In this document: positions 29,861 to 40,444 of the stretch, piece after piece
Layout of the letters: each line of letters starts with the position of its first letter
Position numbering within the stretch: position 1 is the first letter of the stretch
From: Eopsaltria australis
Taxonomy: Eukaryota; Chordata; Aves; Passeriformes; Petroicidae
Assembly (NCBI GenBank): GCA_034509425.1
Contig: JAVTVJ010000967.1
Span: forward strand, 62,001-126,000
DNA length: 64,000 bases
Direction: 5' to 3'
The notes under the pieces: generated by a model
The model's input: the letters and a program-made list of their open reading frames with translations, nothing else
What the model was told of the DNA's origin: nothing
Databases searched by the model: none
Program-made: the position numbers and the translations under genes

Positions 29861-32800
29861 TACAATTATCTGTATCTTTTTCGTGATTTAACACACATAC
29901 TTGCAACCTTACAATTCCCCTTTCTGTTTTAATCAGTATGAGTTTGTTTATGGCATTACCAGCCATTTGTCATAGGTAGCGCAGTAAGAAACACACATAA
30001 CTAGACATAAGAATACTTCTAATACTATGTGCTAAACATTCTAAGGTGAATCTTGTGATTTTTTCATTACCCAATAGTTCAGCAAATTAGCTTCAATTGC
30101 TTTGTCTCTGAAGGCTGTTAATCAGGGTAATACCTTACTGAATTCTGGAATACTATGCTAACATCCAGGGTCTGCAACAGCTGCCTTGTTTCAGTGAAGA
30201 CATGGAAAGCCCTTCTGGATAGGGTCTCCAGGTCCACCCCAAAAAGGATACAGCTGATATAAATTCCAATTATTAAGTCAAACCCGACTTAAATACGATT
30301 TGGATGCAGAAACACCTGGGTCCATTGGTAGATGTCCGACCAGGGAGAGTCAAGGCTTGGCCAGGGCCAGGGCTCTAACTGGAGGGATTTCCCTAGCACA
30401 GATCTTATGAGAAAACTGTTAGAAACAACAACTAAGAAGGTTACTTAAATCTGAGCAAATAATAGAGACAGTTACACAAACATAACACAGGTTGTGCAGA
30501 CTGTAAAATAACAGATGTTGTCAACTACTTTTGACTAAAAAGACCATGGTACCATGAACATGATAATTAAAAGACTGCATATGCATGAGTTTACGTACAT
30601 AATCTTAACAGAACTTAATCCTTGCTATAACACACATAGCTATGTATAGTTGTAGTTAACTCTTATAAAATCTAGTTGTAATACTTAACTGTAACAGAAC
30701 TTAACAAACCTAATAGCATTTAAACTTTAACAATATATTTATAAGTACTAATACACCAGGGGTGATCGCTTGGGATATGTTTGAAAACAGTGTTGCAAGC
30801 TGCAAGCACACAGATCCATCCTTTCTTTGCTCCATCTTCTCTGAGATCACTGTACTTCTAAGTTCAGCTGTAGGTATAAAACTCAAACACTCATTGAAAC
30901 AAAGTAAAACAGGAAAAACAGTAAGAACAGATTACAATTCCAGTCATTCATTTCTATCTAGCAAGACAATTCCCATCATTAATTAACAAACAATACAAAG
31001 GTATACATTTCCTGACAAATTCTGCTACTAAGGCTTACCACTCTAAAACATGCAGGATTTTGCAGAATGAAAAAAATCAAGACAGAAATATTTGAAATCT
31101 TATTCTAATACTATCACTATAAGAAACAAACTGCTCAGTTTTGCTCCAACAAGCAATCTTCTTGTCTTACTTTTACATTTTTTTTTTTTTTTTGATAAAA
31201 GATACACTACTTAACTTTAACTCTCAAGAGTCCTTCAAGGAAAATCTGACTTAAACATTTCCTAATATATAGTCTGCAAGTTTGCACATGTTATTTATTC
31301 AAATGTTTCTTCTAGCTTATTAATCAGTTTACATTTCGCCCAAACTTCCTTATTCTGCTCGGCCTCGGCTGCGCTTTGGCACTGACCTGTTAGGTGTACA
31401 ATTCTGCTGCGTCCCCTCTGGATCAGTTCTGCCACGTTTTCAATCCTTTGTTTTTGCTGAATTGTTGCTGTGGGCTGGATGCTTGTAAACAGTCACTCCA
31501 GCACTCTCACTCTCTCCGTCCTCCCTTTCTCCCCCTTTTTCTTTTTGCACTGACTAAGTGCAAGTCTTGTAGCAACCTAGATTTCCCAGATTTCTTCTTG
31601 TTAACACAAATTCCACCAGTAAAATCAGCAGCAAGTATACGAGACAATATGAACAGTCTTTGATACTTGCAGAAAAAAACGACCTATTAAAAGTGCACCC
31701 AGGGGTTGACTCAGGAGCACCAGCGGTCGAGGGCGCAGGCGCAGAGAGTGCTGGGCCGGTACTGTTGGAGCACGGCGGGCGGCCGCGCTCTCCTTCCCGT
31801 TTTCCGGTGCCAGCAAGCGAGCTGCGCGCGGTCCCTGTGGCTAGGGAAAACTGTTGTTACTTAGTCGATGCTGGGAAAAGAGGTTCCTCGCCGCCCGCCC
31901 GGCGCACAGAAAAACCGTGGCTGTTGCCGCGCCGTGTCACCACCGCTGCCGGCTCCACAGCCTCCCACCCCCGGCGCACTGAGATGCCGCCGGAGCCGAG
32001 GGCAGGAGCCGAGGGCAGGGACCGCCGGGCAGGAGCCGCTGCTTACTGCAGCGGCCGCGGGGAGAAATCCGAAACCGCTGCGAGGAGAAATCCGAAACTG
32101 CTGCGAGGGGGGGGCGGGGGACACCTTTCCCTGGAACTCTGGAAGCAGTGTTCTAGGAGATGCATCTGCAGCTAAAGAAGAAAAAAGGAGAGGTCCTGAA
32201 AGTTCTCAACGACTTTGAGGAGCAGTAACTTCCTCGGATTCAGATAGAGATGAATAAACAGAAAAGCGAGAAGGATTCAGTCAGCCATGATGGTCAGGAG
32301 CTGGAGGCTCTGTTCTCTGATGTCCAGCCACTGTTCCCAGGCAGCAATTTGCTCCTTCTGGCCATCTCCCCCCAATTCTGGGGGATGTGGCATGGGGGGG
32401 GCGCCGTTGGAGGCTCGCGGGTCGAGCTCTCTAACCTTTTAAACATGTAGAAATTTTTCCAGTACATCACTTTCATCACTTTTCTGTCCCTTTTTCCCTG
32501 ACGGATTGTAGAAGCGAGTCCGATTGCAAAGCTGTTTTCACAGTCTCGGGGGCGGCTGTCCGGTTATCACTGAACATGTCTCACAGCGCCCTTTTTAATT
32601 GTCTCTCAGCCGGGTATTTGAAAGGCCACTCTCGCTCTCAGGGTTAATCTACAGTCTCAAGTCCATTTTAGGAGATTCCGCATAGCGGAATTATCACAGT
32701 TCAATTCTCTCACAGAGATGATAAGTTAGAAGAGGTCCTGGACTGTCAGCTGTCCTTCATCTATCTCCATCCCTTCCGTCCTCTTCCCCAGACCTGAAGC
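29861..32800 (-). other. Unassigned interior of provirus A
   Basis: The segment where pol should be shows no protease, polymerase or integrase motif on either strand. 29861-31640 is AT-rich and has a few more ACTTAACAG-type units (30605-30725). 31660-32220 is GC- and CpG-rich, with two short tandem repeats (GAGCCGAGGGCAG near 32000 and GAGAAATCCGAAAC near 32070). 32220-32800 is mixed. It may be captured cellular sequence, untranslated region or decayed viral sequence. Open frames here (for example 31660-32175 plus) show no family features. Confidence 0.5.
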
Positions 32801-32815
32801 ACCGGGGCTCTCTGC

Positions 32816-33200
32816 CTAGGCGCGACCCTCTCGCCTCTGTGCTAAGGGCCTGCGTCTGGCAGGGGCTATCATTTCACCTCTTTTGTCTCCCATGGCGGAG
32901 ACTATTTCTGCTATAAATGTCTGCATTCCCACCGGCACTCGGTTCATCTTTTTTAACATGACCTGAATGGAGGTGTCTGCGGGCAGCGTCTGCTGATTAC
33001 AGTTTTCTAAAACACACTGGCGTAACAGTGCCCCTTGCCTCCACTGCGGCACCCCAGCTGTGATAGCCGCGGATACCCTATCATCCTGCAGGGACTCAAA
33101 GAGCACTGGAAACGCCGCTTCTCCTCGGCTTAAAGTTCTAACGTCCTGAGCTAGTTTTTCATCGCCCTCTTCCAAAGCTTTCTGTTCTACCTTCGCCCAG
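32816..33200 (-). pseudogene. gag: gag capsid piece of provirus A
   Basis: The frame reads an acidic start (LEEGDEKLAQDV), then a capsid-like helical stretch (LLRQCVLENCNQQTL and MNRVPVGMQTFIAEIV). It follows the upstream gag frame after a one-base shift near 33185. It ends in an Arg-rich tail and stops at 32816, well short of a full capsid and without zinc knuckles. I assign it as capsid by position and composition rather than by a clear motif. Confidence 0.55.
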
Positions 33201-34128
33201 CTAATTCTGCGTCTCCCTTCCCCCGCGCGAAACGGAGCAGCGCCCCCGCCTCCACCTCCACCCAGCGAGGGGGGGGCGCGAGCGGCGGCTGGCGCGCCGG
33301 CGGCTGCTCCTGCCGAGAAGGGACACTGCTTCCTCGCACCGGGCGAGAAGGCATAGAATCGCCCGGGGTGGGGGGCAAAGCCGGCTGATCTTCCTCCTGT
33401 GGTTCAGCCGGTGCACAGGGGAGGGGCGGACACCCCTCCTCCGGCTGCGGCGGCGCGGGCGCCGGGGCGGCCGATTGCTCCGCGCAAACAGCGGCCGCCT
33501 CCGGGGCAACGCCGTGCTCGGGCGGCGAGCCGTGCACCTCCAGCACCATACACCTCCCTACTGCCGGCAGGCTGGGCGTTTCGTTACCAATGCCGAGCAT
33601 TCCCGGGATAGGGCGCTCACCTCCCGGAGTCCCCCCGCTCCCTTCCGTGATTCCTTCTAGTTTTGCCGTGGTTACGGCTGCAACTTTTTTCTCTGCCTGG
33701 TATCTTTGCAAACAGGTCGTTACCTCCCTCCAGGGCTTCCCAAGTTTCGCGCATGCTTTGTTGCTGTCTAGAATTCCCTCAAACAACTGATCCCCATATT
33801 TCCGCCATTCAGGCAGGTCAAAGATCGTATTAGGGTCCCTGAAGCAACCCTTTTCTACTCCTAACGTAACTAATCCTGTCACCTGTTTTAAGGTGTCTTT
33901 GCTAACTCCCCGCTTTTCCAAAAAGCGTGTTAACAAATCTACGGCTACCTGCGAATCCATCTCCGTCCAGCTGGTTAACCTCTCCAGGCTGATCGCAGTG
34001 GCCTCCGCGTCCCTCCGCGCCGGCCCCTCCGCGTCTTTCCGCGCCGCGTCTATGCGCCGATCGCGATCGCCACGCAGCCTTTCCGAGTATAGCCGTTCTC
34101 GGGCGGCGGACCCCTCTCCGAGGTCCAA
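33187..34128 (-). pseudogene. gag: gag N-terminal part of provirus A: matrix and proline-rich linker
   Basis: The open frame has 313 codons. A plausible true start is the internal Met at 33960 (MDSQVAVDLLTRFLEKRG), which begins an alpharetrovirus-like matrix of about 90 residues. Upstream residues are charged and repetitive and are probably leader. From about residue 170 the frame is rich in Pro, Ala and Glu, with PPxP motifs that may serve as late-domain-like sites. It ends at a stop where the capsid frame begins one base out of register. GC content is much higher than in the surroundings. Confidence 0.65.
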
Positions 34129-34245
34129 GCGATCGGATCCCCCCTTCGCCGCGCAAAGGGTATAGATCTTCGCTCCCCGGTTGCTGCTACCGGTGCTTTC
34201 CCGATCCCGCCGGTCCGGTCCCGCACGTCGACTCCGTCTCTGTCG

Positions 34246-34263
34246 CGCACGTCGGGGTCACCA
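34246..34263 (-). promoter_or_regulatory. Primer binding site of provirus A, tRNA-Trp type
   Basis: The minus strand reads TGGTGACCCCGACGTGCG two bases inside the LTR. The first 16 bases match the tRNA-Trp site used by alpharetroviruses. Confidence 0.9.
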
Positions 34264-34265
34264 TT

Positions 34266-34630
34266 TGTCGGCGAGAGGAGCAAGACGACGATCCAATGTG
34301 ATTCATAAATCAAGCTCGTTTATTGTCAGACAGTGCACATACTTATACTACCTTACGTGCTCAAAATATTATTCACTTACAGAAGTTTCACACGGGATCT
34401 TTCTCTAATCTAATTAACACACAAACTGGTCTCAGAAGGCAATAACATCAACAGTTTCTTCTGCCAAGCTAATCTCTAGACACCTGCACCTTGTTTACAG
34501 CTCTCATGTCTCCCTTTCCCACAGTTGTTTTGAGAACAGCCTTGAGCAGAGGCCTAACACTTGTCTATGGAGTCTGGATTGCTCACTTATACCTTATGTC
34601 TGTGCAGCCAGAAATGGCCATTTCCCAACA
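34266..34630 (-). repeat. 5' LTR of provirus A (365 bp)
   Basis: Same ends and, as far as I can read, the same sequence as the 3' LTR. The right flank GTTTTC completes the 6-bp target duplication. Confidence 0.97.
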
Positions 34631-34636
34631 GTTTTC

Positions 34637-35611
34637 AACATTCTTCCTATTTTCCCTAGCAAAACCAGTTTAAATTGGAATTATTAAAACAATGAAACAT
34701 GAAATTGATACTTAGAAAAAAAATTGAAATCTTTAATTGAATTTATTTTCAACAAGACTAATGCTGAATATGCTGCTGTATAATGTAAAAGTATGTTCCT
34801 TTACCTTTAATCTCACATGTCGAAGTGGGATTTTTTTGTTGTTCTCTGTAATAAAAAATTCTCATTGATGCCATTGGTTTAGAAGCTTAGTTAGCTGCTT
34901 CCACAAATTAAGGCATGATTTAAAAAACTAGGATCCAATTTATGCAAATGCATCAGTGCAAAAGCTGGTGATGAGAAATCCCTGCAAATCTTACTGAGTT
35001 TATGGCACAAAGCCTCTACTCTAGCATATGTCATAGGTTCTGAAATTTGCATGTACTTCAGATTTAAAAAATAAAAATAAAAAATCCCTTTTTACCCTCA
35101 CTCCAGCTCAGAACTGATTTTATGTTCCTGGTCATCAGATTGTCTACAAGAAACCTCTACATGAAATGCAGGCCAGTCATCTCATACATAAATATGTCTT
35201 TTAGAACAAAATTTAAGCAGATCAAGCACCAGAATTTTCTCCCATTTAATACTTGCTTAGACGTCAATGGAAGGAACTGAATATGAGAAATGTAATTTTT
35301 AAAGAAAATATTAACTTATGCTTTACATAGAAAAACAAGTAAAGAAAAATCCAATGCATAATTTCCTTTCCATAGTGATAGGGATTTTGAGTTTCATAAA
35401 GTCAAGATAAAGGTAAATACTTCATGGGAATTTGTGAATAAAAGTTAAAAAACCCTCATTACTCTCAGCATATTCATTATATCTGACTGAAAGACATGAT
35501 GGCTTTTTAATGTTTCTTTCCTTGGTTGCAGTATTGAACTTTTTCTCTTTGATTCCAAGTTTCTTCAACAAAATTCTTTGTTTATACACACCAAATCATA
35601 ATACATGATGT
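34637..35611. other. Unassigned AT-rich DNA right of provirus A
   Basis: No coding or repeat family recognised. With 27165-27727 it forms the pre-insertion host sequence, possibly intron of the UHRF2-like gene. Confidence 0.55.
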
Positions 35612-35746
35612 TGTTATGACCCAGTTGGTAAAATGTTAGGATCTAGTTATTAAGGTTCTTAGAAATACCCCTGCCCGATTTAAGGTGCAAAGAAGACCAT
35701 ATGCCAGTGACAATAGCAAAAGTTTTATTTGACACGAAACATGAAA

Positions 35747-35768
35747 GAGAGAGAGAGAGAGAGAGAGA
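35747..35768. repeat. GA dinucleotide microsatellite
   Basis: About eleven GA units, followed by an A-rich stretch, lie near the 3' end of the LTR-like element at 35612. Confidence 0.9.
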
Positions 35769-36099
35769 AAAAAAAAGAAATAAGAAATAGGTGGGGGGGC
35801 AGAGAGAAACAGGGACAGAATAAAGAAAATATCACCACTCCATGGATCCCAACGACAGTCTGTTGATCCTCTCCAGCTGGTCTTCTTGGTGGTGAAAGTC
35901 CCCCCAAAAAGCTTGGAATCTGATGGGTTTATATACCCTCGAGTCAGGTAGCAATGTCCAGGCATGTCCCCCTGGGGGAGGGAGGGCAGTCTCTTGCAGC
36001 AGACTCTGGATCTGTTGCGTCACATGCAGTCTTGTAGAGCAAGGCCTAGCACTTTGGGGGGCGTCTTTGATGGATTGTGACTCCCCCTCAGCTGCCTCT

Positions 36100-36561
36100 T
36101 GTTGGGTTACACTATGTGTGTTATAGAAAAGCAGGCCTGGAAGGCCCAGAGGTGAGCCTCTTCCCTAGGCCCGGAGGTGACCAGGAAGCATATCCAGGTC
36201 ACCAGGGATGGACATGGGAAAGAGGATCATGGGTTTGTGGCCTTCTGCACCTATTATGTGAGAGTATTGTAGGTTGTGACCTTAGAGGGTATTGTTTATC
36301 TTTTCTGTTTATATGATGGCACATCCTGGGTGTGGGATGGTATAAAGGGAATTTTCACTGTGTAGTAGAGGGGAGTAGCCATAGGGGAGTAGCCATAAGG
36401 GAGTAGCCATAGCAGTAGCCATAATAGGAGTCATAGGAGTAGTCTTAGCAAGTAGTCATAGAGTGATCTGTAGTAGTCTTATTCTCTGTCTGTATAATAA
36501 AGGACCTTGCAACATCACAGTCTCATCAGAGAAGTCCGATGCCCCTGCGTTGAATACTGCA
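36100..36561 (+). repeat. Y1: solo LTR (462 bp), target duplication GCCTCT
   Basis: It begins TGTTGGGTTACACTATG and ends TTGAATACTGCA. GCCTCT flanks it at 36094-36099 and 36562-36567. A TATA-like GGTATAAAG is near 36330 and AATAAA near 36496. Between them is a minisatellite of GAGTAGCCATAGG-type units (36365-36445). Confidence 0.95.
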
Positions 36562-37027
36562 GCCTCTCAAATGAAAGTCCCATGGATCAGGCCTGTGGGG
36601 TTGGGGGGTGCTACAGCTGGGCCGGAGGATGGGCATTCATTGCCTCTGACCAGGGGTTATGCCACACCTGAAACCTCCACTCCCCCCCTCAGTTGGTGGG
36701 GGGGGGGGGGGTTATCCATGTAAACCTGGCTTCTGTGAGCTGTGCTCTACCCCCACCCAAACTTGGCCACAGTTGGTGGCTTTGGCCTTTTGTGGATGCA
36801 AACTTTCTCCTCAGCCTGAGATGACTGAACAATGGGCTTCCCTTTATCTAATCAGCAGTTTGACTTACAGTCCAAAGTTCCAGGCAGGTATCTTCAGGGA
36901 AGCTTCTTTGGTTGTAGCTTCTTTATACAGTTTTGGTTATGATGAGCAAAAGTTTATACCAGTGTATGAGGCATGAACTATTTCTGTCTCTGACATATAT
37001 CCTCAAAATAATATCAGAAACAATTAC

Positions 37028-37692
37028 TCATCATACTTGACATGATAGATAGCTTCTTCCTCAGTGTCCATGCAGTCTGAGTAAGATATGGATGGTCTAC
37101 TGTCCAAATAATTTGTATTCTCTCTAGAATGATCTTGACTTAAGTTTCCTGATGCAGTGTGAAATGACCTAGTGGAATTATGTCCCACCTGTCCCTGCAG
37201 GACCCCTCATGGAGGTCCTCAGGCAGTGCTTCACGCAGCACCTACGAAAAAGATAAGCCCACCCCTGTAGGTGATAACAGAGGGCCACTTACACACCGGG
37301 ATGCGTCCTTGGAGACAAAGAGACTGGAGGGTCCATCCACATGCTGTTCTAAGGAGTTTATTGTGTCCTCCTCAAAGGGGAGGCAGAACTGAATGGCCGG
37401 GGGCAGACAGGAAACAGGTCTGTTTTATACGGGGGCGGGTAGGGGGTGTGTAGGGGCAGAGACAAAGCTGATTGACATTAACATGAGCCAATGGGGAGAG
37501 GGGAGGGGAAAGGGGCCAAGAGCCAATGGGGAGCTGACTACAACAGTTTCCATTAATCCTTCTGTAAGAATTGCCAGTCTTTACTTCACCTTTTCCATTA
37601 TTATGTTCTTCTGTTGCTCGAGTGACAATTTCTATGTGGGCGTCAAACCAGGCTCCAATGCTGACATCACGGGCATCCAGCAATTCATTTAC
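37028..37692 (-). pseudogene. UHRF2: Exon of a UHRF2-like gene (tandem Tudor start), split by a solo LTR
   Basis: On the minus strand a splice acceptor (TTTTCCTTTTAG at 37693-37704) opens a frame reading VNELLDARDVSIGAWFDAHI. That is the start of the UHRF-family tandem Tudor domain, which binds methylated histone H3. The frame continues past the inserted LTR (37150-37545) as NLSQDHSRENTNYLDSRP and ends IYHVKYDE at a donor (GATGA|GTAATT, 37028). The Asn- and Ser-rich linker fits UHRF2 rather than UHRF1. Without the LTR and one duplication copy the exon is 263 bp, open, with both splice sites. With the LTR it stops at 37372. No other UHRF2 exon was found in the window. UHRF2 maps to 9p24 in human, which corresponds to the avian Z, so this may be a decayed W gametolog or a duplicate. 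Confidence 0.85.
37150..37545 (-). repeat. Z: solo LTR (396 bp) inside the UHRF2-like exon, target duplication GTTTCC
   Basis: On the minus strand it begins TGTTGTAGTCAGC and ends CACTGCATCA. GTTTCC flanks it at 37144-37149 and 37546-37551. A TATA box (CGTATAAAAC) is near 37430 and AATAAA near 37355, both on the minus strand, so it points the same way as the gene. Confidence 0.95.
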
Positions 37693-37694
37693 CT

Positions 37695-38208
37695 AAAAGG
37701 AAAATTTAATAATGAATATTTATTTTCTGTAATCCTGGTTAAGAACAGAAAGGAAAACTGACTAAACTATTTAACTGTCAGTGAAAAGAATTCTACACTG
37801 CTGATTTCAACTGGTTTGAGCTTGCATAAATGAGAACAATGTTCAGTCATTCAAGTGTTGTGCTTTAAGCATTTTTTTCCTCTACTGTTAATAAGATCTC
37901 TTATGAACACAATTGGTATAAAATATTTTTTTAAAAGTTGAGGATGATTTATTATTTTTTAACCTACAAAGTAGCTTAATCTCTCTTTCCACTCAACTTT
38001 TTTTTACGTCATGGAATTGTTCCATTTGACTAAAAGAAGCACATATGCTTAAAATACTAGCCAACAACCGGATTTTAAGACTTCCCTGGACTTCCAAATT
38101 TGAATAATTACTTAAGCCAGATACTTTTTGGTGTGCGCTTCTGCTGAATCCTTTAGTGTTTGAGAAACACTTGGAAAGTCCATCTCCTCCCTCCTAACAA
38201 GGCTGCTG
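37695..38208. other. Presumed intron of the UHRF2-like gene
   Basis: It directly follows the splice acceptor of the exon (on its 5' side in gene orientation). AT-rich, no repeat or coding feature recognised. Confidence 0.6.
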
Positions 38209-40444
38209 TGTCCTGGGTTAGTCAGGAGGGGTCAAAATCTAGGAAGTGACCTATGCTGCAGCAAGGGATATAACTTCCTTCCTGGGAGACAGAACCAGTA
38301 GCTAGGTAGTTTTAAGGATTGATGTGTAGGTGAACCAATTAAAAAGTTGATCTGCCTTCGAGGAAAGAACCATATATAAGCAAAGACCCTCTGAGCCTCT
38401 TCCTCTTTTGGCCTGCTGCTGTGTAGAGAGGAGCATCTCCTGCTTCTCTCCCAGGTAAGGCCCTGTCCCTGCTCCTTCCAAAGGAGGGGGGGGGGGGGGA
38501 AGGAAGGTTTAGGGCGGCCGTGCCACTGCAGCCGGGCAGGGGGGAGGAACCCGATGGAATTTTCAGCAGATACAGTTCAGCCGGTATGTCAGCTATACAA
38601 GACAGGGCCAGGCCCCTGCTCCGGGCTGGGGAGGGGCCGGGCCGGGCCGGACTCCATCCAGCTCGGGCCGGGCCCTGCTCTGTCACCCCTGACCCAGATG
38701 GCCCCCACCAGGCCGAGCCAGCTTTGCAGAGTCAGGCCACAGAGACTCTGACTGCTTCTGCCATCCAGCTTGGACCTTTTCAAACAGCCCGGCAGAGAGC
38801 ACGTGATCATCACCATGCCAGGAAGAGAGATTAACTCTATCCATGCCTGGACTAAACTTGCAGACACCCATCCTTCCTTGCACAGAGAGAGGAACGAGTG
38901 AGGACATCTACATAAAGGCAACATAGGGACTTTACAGTCAGTGAGGAAAGTAGAACCAATGCCTAGAGGGAGGTGCATGAGAAGTGCTTCGAGAGTGAAG
39001 CTGAAAATACTTTGGAGAACCATGGTTGGGGACTGAGCTAATCAATCCCCTGTAATATATGAAGACATAGTCCAAAGGGGGGATGTAAGGTTCTAATTGC
39101 AGCCAATGAACTGAAATACTTGGGTAAAGACAAGTAGGTGTTGAAATAAGCACAGCCTGATGAGAAACTTGAACCAAGAGAGAGGAGAGGCTGTGACCCA
39201 GAGCCCTGGTCCCAGGGGGAATGCCAGAGAACCTGTGTTGTCAGGAGAACCTGTGTTGCTCAGCACAGAAGAAGGGATTTTCTTTGTTGCTGCCATTGAA
39301 CTGTGCATCTGTTGCGTTCCCTGCTTCTTAATCCTGCTCTGATCCTGGCAGCAGAGCGCTAGCGTGACCCTGAGAACCTGTCCGCGTTCCAATCGGGGAG
39401 GCTTCCTCGGGGAGCCGGCGGTGGGCTCCGCTAGTCTGCATCGGGCTGAGGTGTTGTTGCCCTCAGAGCACTGCAGGATAGCAAAGAACTACCCAAAGAA
39501 GGAGGACTCTTAGTATGAGGGTTCGGCAGGTTTATTACCCCCAAGGGAGCTCAGGGACTAAGAGCCTCGAATAGCTCATGACATGGGTATTTAATGGAGG
39601 GATAACATCCAATAATCTGAGGGTGCAGGGGCAATACAAGGGAGGGTCCAGGGTGCGTAGTCGAATGAGGTTTAGGGAGGGGGGAAGAGAGAACAACGAA
39701 TGAACAACCGGGTAACAGGGAATGTTCCAGAACTGGGATACATATCAGACAAATAAAGGAACCAATAGCAGGAACTTGGGGTTCGTGGCTTGGTGGTCTA
39801 AACTATTGTCTCTGGCAGCTCAGGGGGGAAATTCTCTGTCTGTGGAACATGCCACCAGAAGTCCTCGTCCTCTGCAAGTCTATGGAGGGACTCTAATCCT
39901 TCCTGGTTCAGAACCACCGCTACATGCATCCTTAAAACAGGTACCCTGTGGACTGTTCATAACCCTCCATAGTGGCTGTGGGAAGGTTACTGGTTGGGGG
40001 GGGGGGGAAATCTACCACCAGCAGATCTTTCTTCTGGGTGGCAGCTGGGGGTGAGGCCAAAGACCCATAAAAACTGTATTTTTCTTACAGAGAATCCATG
40101 GTATAAGCAAAAGAGACTTCTCTCCCTAAATGAACTGGAACAAAAGCTATTTCTGAGGTGGTAAACTGACTGGAGGTCCAAGTGTTGTCTTTTGTATGTT
40201 GTCAGGGAGAAAGAAATGGAGAGGTGGGGGAAGGAGGGGTGGTCTGAGGAGTTTGTTTTGGTTTTTTCTTGGTTTTTTTGTTTTCTCTGTCTTAGGTATA
40301 TTAATAAACTTTCTTTATACTTTATAAAGTTGGAGCCTGCTTTGCCTACTCCTAATCCTCATCTCACAGCAAACATCAGGTAAATTTTGGTAAGTGTGCT
40401 GGCATTTGGTCAGAACCTTGAATAGGCGAACTGGAACCACTACA
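38209..40444 (+). repeat. X1: long LTR-like element with promoter, splice sites and polyadenylation signal
   Basis: It begins TGTCCTGGGTTAGTCAGG and ends GAACCACTACA. Flanks TGCTG and TGGTG differ by one base. Excluding the nested LTR (39310-39924) it is about 1.6 kb. A TATA box (ATATATAA) lies at 38372-38379, a splice donor CAG|GTAAGG at 38454/38455, an acceptor TTTTTCTTACAG ending 40090, and AATAAA at 40303-40308. All four X copies keep these positions. No ORF longer than about 120 codons and no viral motif is present. It behaves like a solo LTR of an unknown ERV family with an unusually long interior. Confidence 0.8.
39310..39924 (-). repeat. Solo LTR related to K2 (615 bp), target duplication TGCATC
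   Basis: On the minus strand it begins TGTAGCGGTGGTTCTGAACC and ends GGGAACGCAACA. TGCATC flanks it at 39304-39309 and 39925-39930. The ends match the K2 LTRs but the middle is diverged. It sits inside X1. Confidence 0.95.

Larger units (their letters stand above)
27728..34630 (-). mobile_element. Provirus A: alpharetrovirus-like element with apparently identical LTRs, rearranged inside
   Basis: The two 365-bp LTRs (27728-28092 and 34266-34630) look identical base for base, and GTTTTC flanks the element on both sides (27722-27727 and 34631-34636). The primer site matches tRNA-Trp, the alpharetroviral primer. From the 5' side (high coordinates) come a GC-rich gag with a frameshift, a capsid piece, about 3 kb of sequence I cannot assign, a duplicated 3' UTR/polypurine/U3 fragment, an integrase-Env fusion ORF, a 3' UTR and the 3' LTR. 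Protease, reverse transcriptase and most of integrase are absent, so it depends on helpers. Confidence 0.95.
35612..36740 (-). repeat. LTR-like element split by Y1, outer end not resolved
   Basis: On the minus strand the low end is TGGGTCATAACA. A TATA box (GGTATATAAAC) is near 35930 and AATAAA near 35730, 200 bases apart, as in an LTR promoter and terminator. A GA microsatellite lies at 35747-35768. Y1 (36100-36561) is inserted into it. The high end, after the G run near 36700, could not be fixed, and no target duplication was found. Confidence 0.5.

Noticed and set aside
31660..32175. Plus-strand 171-residue ORF in the GC-rich block of provirus A
   Set aside because: GC-rich sequence opens frames by chance on both strands; there is no domain, and an overlapping minus frame is equally open.
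38520..39392. Several open frames in the X elements
   Set aside because: They are not conserved in frame among X1, X3 and X4 and show no motif.
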